Assembly: GCA_034670405.1 (NCBI GenBank)
Contig: JAXDDX010000001.1
Location: 13,712,501 to 13,776,500, forward strand
Direction of reading: 5' to 3'
DNA: 64,000 nucleotides
DNA from: Hoplostethus atlanticus
Taxonomy: Eukaryota; Chordata; Actinopteri; Trachichthyiformes; Trachichthyidae
Shown here: one piece after another, positions 27,277 to 64,000 of the stretch
Layout: every line of letters starts with the position of its first letter
Numbering within the stretch: the stretch's first letter is position 1
Notes under the pieces: model-generated
Database searches by the model: none
What the model was told of the DNA's origin: nothing
What the model saw: the letters and a program-made list of their open reading frames with translations, nothing else
Position numbers and translations under genes: made by a program

Positions 27277-29833
27277 CACACACACAGGGTGTTAAATGTT
27301 TACTGCTAGCGTCCTCAGCAGCGTGCCACAGGGGTGATACGATCTGCTCATTTGCCCTCCTTGGCCGTTCGTGTGATTTGATTTTGAAGTAAGTTGTTAT
27401 TACCCTGTTGTGATCGTCTTCCCAAGCTCGTGTTCTGATTTAGGCCACAGAATTTGAGCTGTCAGTGTAAGAATGGCTTCACGAGGCGTTAGTATGCTTT
27501 GTCCTATGAACAAAGAGTTTGAGCTTCCTATGTTCATGCTGTTTTTTGTTCTTGGCTTCTGGCAAACTGTCTAAATGCTGCTGCGTTGTCATCTCTGAAA
27601 ACCTTCAGTAGGGTCGAAGGGCAGCACAGGCATTCCCTTCAGACCTTGGCAGGCCTGAGCTTGAGGTTTGGTTTTGTTTGTTAAATTGAGTGTTCGTTCC
27701 ATTGTCTGACCTCCACTGTCATACACTGTGTTACGTGGCGGCTGCTACTACTGTACACTGAGGCCCTTTGCAGGAAATAATGAATGTTTCAAAGGCCCAG
27801 TCGTAATTGTGATGATTTGTTCATTCAATCAGCAGCTCGAAAATGGTTTTAATTGTCTGATTGTTCTTCCACTACTGGTCAGCCAAGATGCAAAGGCAAA
27901 CAGAGATGTACTATGGCAGGTGTGTGTTGTGTGTGTGCGTGACTTTGCACAGACTTTGCACAGCTGCTGCAGGTGCCGATCGACTTCACAGTGGGGTGTT
28001 TTGCATCGTTACGGTGAGAGTCGAGCCATATACTTTCACTCAACAGACTGTGTTGTGGGTGTAGCTGGTTATCGAAGTGACTGTGGTGGAAGAGGCCCTT
28101 TCAGTCTATGTTGGCACTACACTTCCAAATCCTGGGCCTGATGGACTGAGGCCGAGCCAAACCCAGGCCCTGCTGTTTCCACAGCAGTGAGGAGTTGGCA
28201 GGGTGTGAAAGGGAGGCCCGCCGACCTCTGTACCTGCCTCCCTTTCATCACGCATTGCCGCTGGGACTAGGTCTGCATTGGTTTCCGTGAGCTAGCTAGG
28301 CTTCCTAGACAGTGGTGTGCGGAGACTACTTCACGGAGACCAATCGATCTTTTACAGAGAAATGGATCTATAGTCTTACTGCTCATGTGTGACTTCCTCA
28401 GGAAACATTTGCAGCTTTCCAGCAATAGGCAGAGTCAAGATGTTCCTCTAGTTTAGGAAGATTATGGTTACAGAAAGAGTTTTGATTGTGTTACGTTTCA
28501 TAGTTTTTTTTTTGTTTTTTTTTTTCCTTTTTTAAGATGTGCGGTGGATGAACCATGCCCTGTCCAGTCAAAGACAGAGCACAGGCCTAGTTCCTAGACA
28601 AAAACATTTAATCATTAATCTGTATTGTTTACTAGCCATTTCTTTCCTGATTTAGAGCGTAATGATTCCTGTTAAAAAATCTGGGAAAATTGAAATCTAC
28701 TGGCTAAAGGCTTTACGTTGACTGTTATTAATGGATGTTCGACTGCCTGACATCAATTTTTTTTACTCTCATATGCACACCATTTTATTTTCATGCTTTA
28801 TTTCTGACAGCAGTGGACAGTCACTAGCTCTACACGTGTTAAGAAGTGTTACATGGGTAAACCTCTGTAAAATAATCCTATTTGCTGAGCCATAGTGATC
28901 CTCTAGCAGGCAAGACAAGTTTCTGCCTCGTCACCCTGGGGAATGAATGCAAACCAGAGACGGTGCTTGGCTCCATCCTCATTATTTAGCAAATAGCCCT
29001 GGTCAAACAAGGTTTAGTACAGTCATCACCATCGATATGATGATGATATGGCAGGACTTTCCTAGGTTTCTTTTAATCCTGTTTTCCCCATTATCTCCCC
29101 TCATACTTTGCAGTGATGTTGAGAAAAGCTGACCTTTAAAGGCTGCCCATTCTGCTTAACAATCCAGTCTGAGTTAGAGAGAGAGTCCATAAAGACATTC
29201 CTGGACTAACAGCTGAGCTACAGATGCCAAAGAGCATGAATGATCTCTTCCTCCTGGGGGTGAAAAAAACAGAACACACAAAGCTACACTACAGCATGTC
29301 ATAACAGGTAAAAATGACAGGAAAAGTCGACTCTTGCTCATGTTGTTGATGCAAGAGGCAATACCAAACATCTTTTGAATTGCCTGTAGCAGTCTAGGTC
29401 CTTACAGTAGAGACCTTGTTAAACTGGTGCCAAATGATCTTGTTGAATGAATGTGATTGTGTTTTGATTCCTAGTGTTTTGGGATGAACCAGCTATTTCC
29501 TGTGTCTGGGGCAGGGAGTCTGCCTGGAGTGATTCTGTGCACACTTGCGCTCTGTGCGTTTCCTGTTTGGCTTTGTGGGGTTTAGTGCACTTCCTGTGTC
29601 CGGCAGCCCCCTTCCTAGACAGATAAGGGGTTGTTACTGATTCACTATCAGCCAAAACTGATACCAATCAGTACTTGTATGCGGAGAAACTTGATAGATG
29701 CTTCTGATGTTTGCTTTTCAGCCCAATGATTTGTGATAATGTTTGATACAACATTAAACTTAAAAGAAAGCTTAATTATCTTGTCATGATCCACTCAATT
29801 TGACCATTGTCCTTGTCTTGCTCCCCTTACCAG

Positions 29834-29964
29834 GACGAGGATGCATGAGGCTGGCAGTTAAGGCCCCCGAACAGAGAGACCGAGGCAGATCCAGGGCTGG
29901 GGCTGGACCCAGAGACCCCTGCTTGGGGGTGAAGGGCCCTTACAGCCCTGTGTGAATCTGGACC
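29834..29964 (+). promoter_or_regulatory. 5'UTR part of first coding exon, with two short uORFs
   Basis: The acceptor CAG at 29831-29833 opens an exon whose first 131 nt precede the start ATG. Two upstream ATGs are visible: 29841 (7-codon uORF ending TAA at 29859-29861) and 29845 (36 codons, in frame with the main ORF, ending TGA at 29953-29955). The in-frame TGA nine bases before the main ATG rules out an N-terminal extension and fixes the start at 29965. Confidence 0.75.
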
Positions 29965-63593
<33,629 letters not shown>

Positions 63594-64000
63594 GTATGTA
63601 TTTCAACTCTGTCGCTTTAAACTGATTAACCTAATGGCTAACCCAATCTGTCCTCCCCCCTTTACTACCTATTTGTACCCCTTACACCTGCCCTGATTGG
63701 CTGGCTGGCTAGCTGGCTGATTGGCTGGCTGGCTTTAGCCTTGCTGCAATACTTTGTGTGTTCCTTTGACCCCACCCCTCCACCCCTCCACCCCTCCCTT
63801 TGGTCTTTCCAGTTCAAACACATTTGCATCAAAACGCAGATCCAGACACTCGCCTCATGTCGTCCTCTTAAGACCGTCTTTGATCAGTTTCAAGTTATGC
63901 GGTCTTGCGTTTTTTTTACGGGTTTGTTTAATCTCACATGGCTGGTTATGAAAGACAATTTGTAATTAGATTTTTACTGTACAGACAAAATGACAGATGA
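63594..64000 (+). other. Start of the next mical3 intron
   Basis: After the microexon donor the sequence holds a GGCT-type short tandem repeat (about 63698-63735) and cacccct repeats. The next coding exon (expected to begin like GMGKKDD) is not in the window. Confidence 0.6.

Larger units (their letters stand above)
15361..29833 (+). other. Presumed first intron of mical3
   Basis: About 14.5 kb without coding exon signatures. It contains two SINE copies (about 21270 and 24888), microsatellites ((GT) 21923-21955, (CT) 23492-23529, (CA) 27245-27286), and a short 12-base tandem repeat around aataacacgat (20490-20525). The nearest acceptor used is at 29833. Confidence 0.6.

Overview
This is vertebrate nuclear DNA, almost certainly from a ray-finned (teleost) fish. 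It has small phase-consistent exons split by GT-AG introns, very abundant (GT)n/(CT)n/(GA)n microsatellites, tRNA-derived SINE fragments and a hAT-type element. It holds one recognisable gene on the + strand: MICAL3, a multidomain flavoprotein monooxygenase acting on F-actin. The protein looks closest to the fish mical3a copy, judged from remembered family sequences rather than a search. The gene enters its coding part at 29965 and runs off the right edge, so the last bMERB-domain exons and the stop of the long isoform lie outside. I see no second protein gene on either strand.

Layout. 1-11.1 kb: non-coding upstream or far-5' sequence with microsatellites, a diverged ~410 bp tandem repeat (1-600), a CpG-rich patch (~7.0-7.3 kb) and a perfect 19-bp hairpin (8570-8620). 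11.1-11.36 kb and 14.8-15.36 kb: two promoter-like segments, each ending in a strong splice donor (11361, 15361) and therefore candidate alternative 5'UTR first exons. 15.4-29.8 kb: presumed long first intron. 29.8-36.3 kb: exons for the FAD monooxygenase domain. 36.4-38.8 kb: linker and CH domain. 39.0-39.6 kb: basic NLS-like linker. 41.0-47.1 kb: seven phase-0 cassette-type exons, four of which are a tandemly duplicated exon pair. 47.5-48.6 kb: LIM domain. 48.9-49.2 kb: an exon that either splices on or reads through into a hydrophobic tail with its own AATAAA. 51.5-57.9 kb: acidic and Pro/Ser-rich linker, including a 2.07-kb exon. 58.1-63.6 kb: a charged helix exon, two 51-nt microexons and the first half of the bMERB (Rab-binding) domain.

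How the parts work together (known for the family): the N-terminal monooxygenase oxidises actin methionines and disassembles filaments, CH and LIM modulate it, and the C-terminal bMERB domain binds Rab8-type GTPases and keeps the enzyme inhibited. What stands out is the modularity. Nearly all alternative-looking exons are symmetric in phase, so the linkers between CH, LIM and bMERB can vary without frameshift, and one exon offers an escape to a short protein with a hydrophobic C-terminus. Exon borders are inferred from reading frame, phase, splice consensus and remembered family sequence, not from transcripts.
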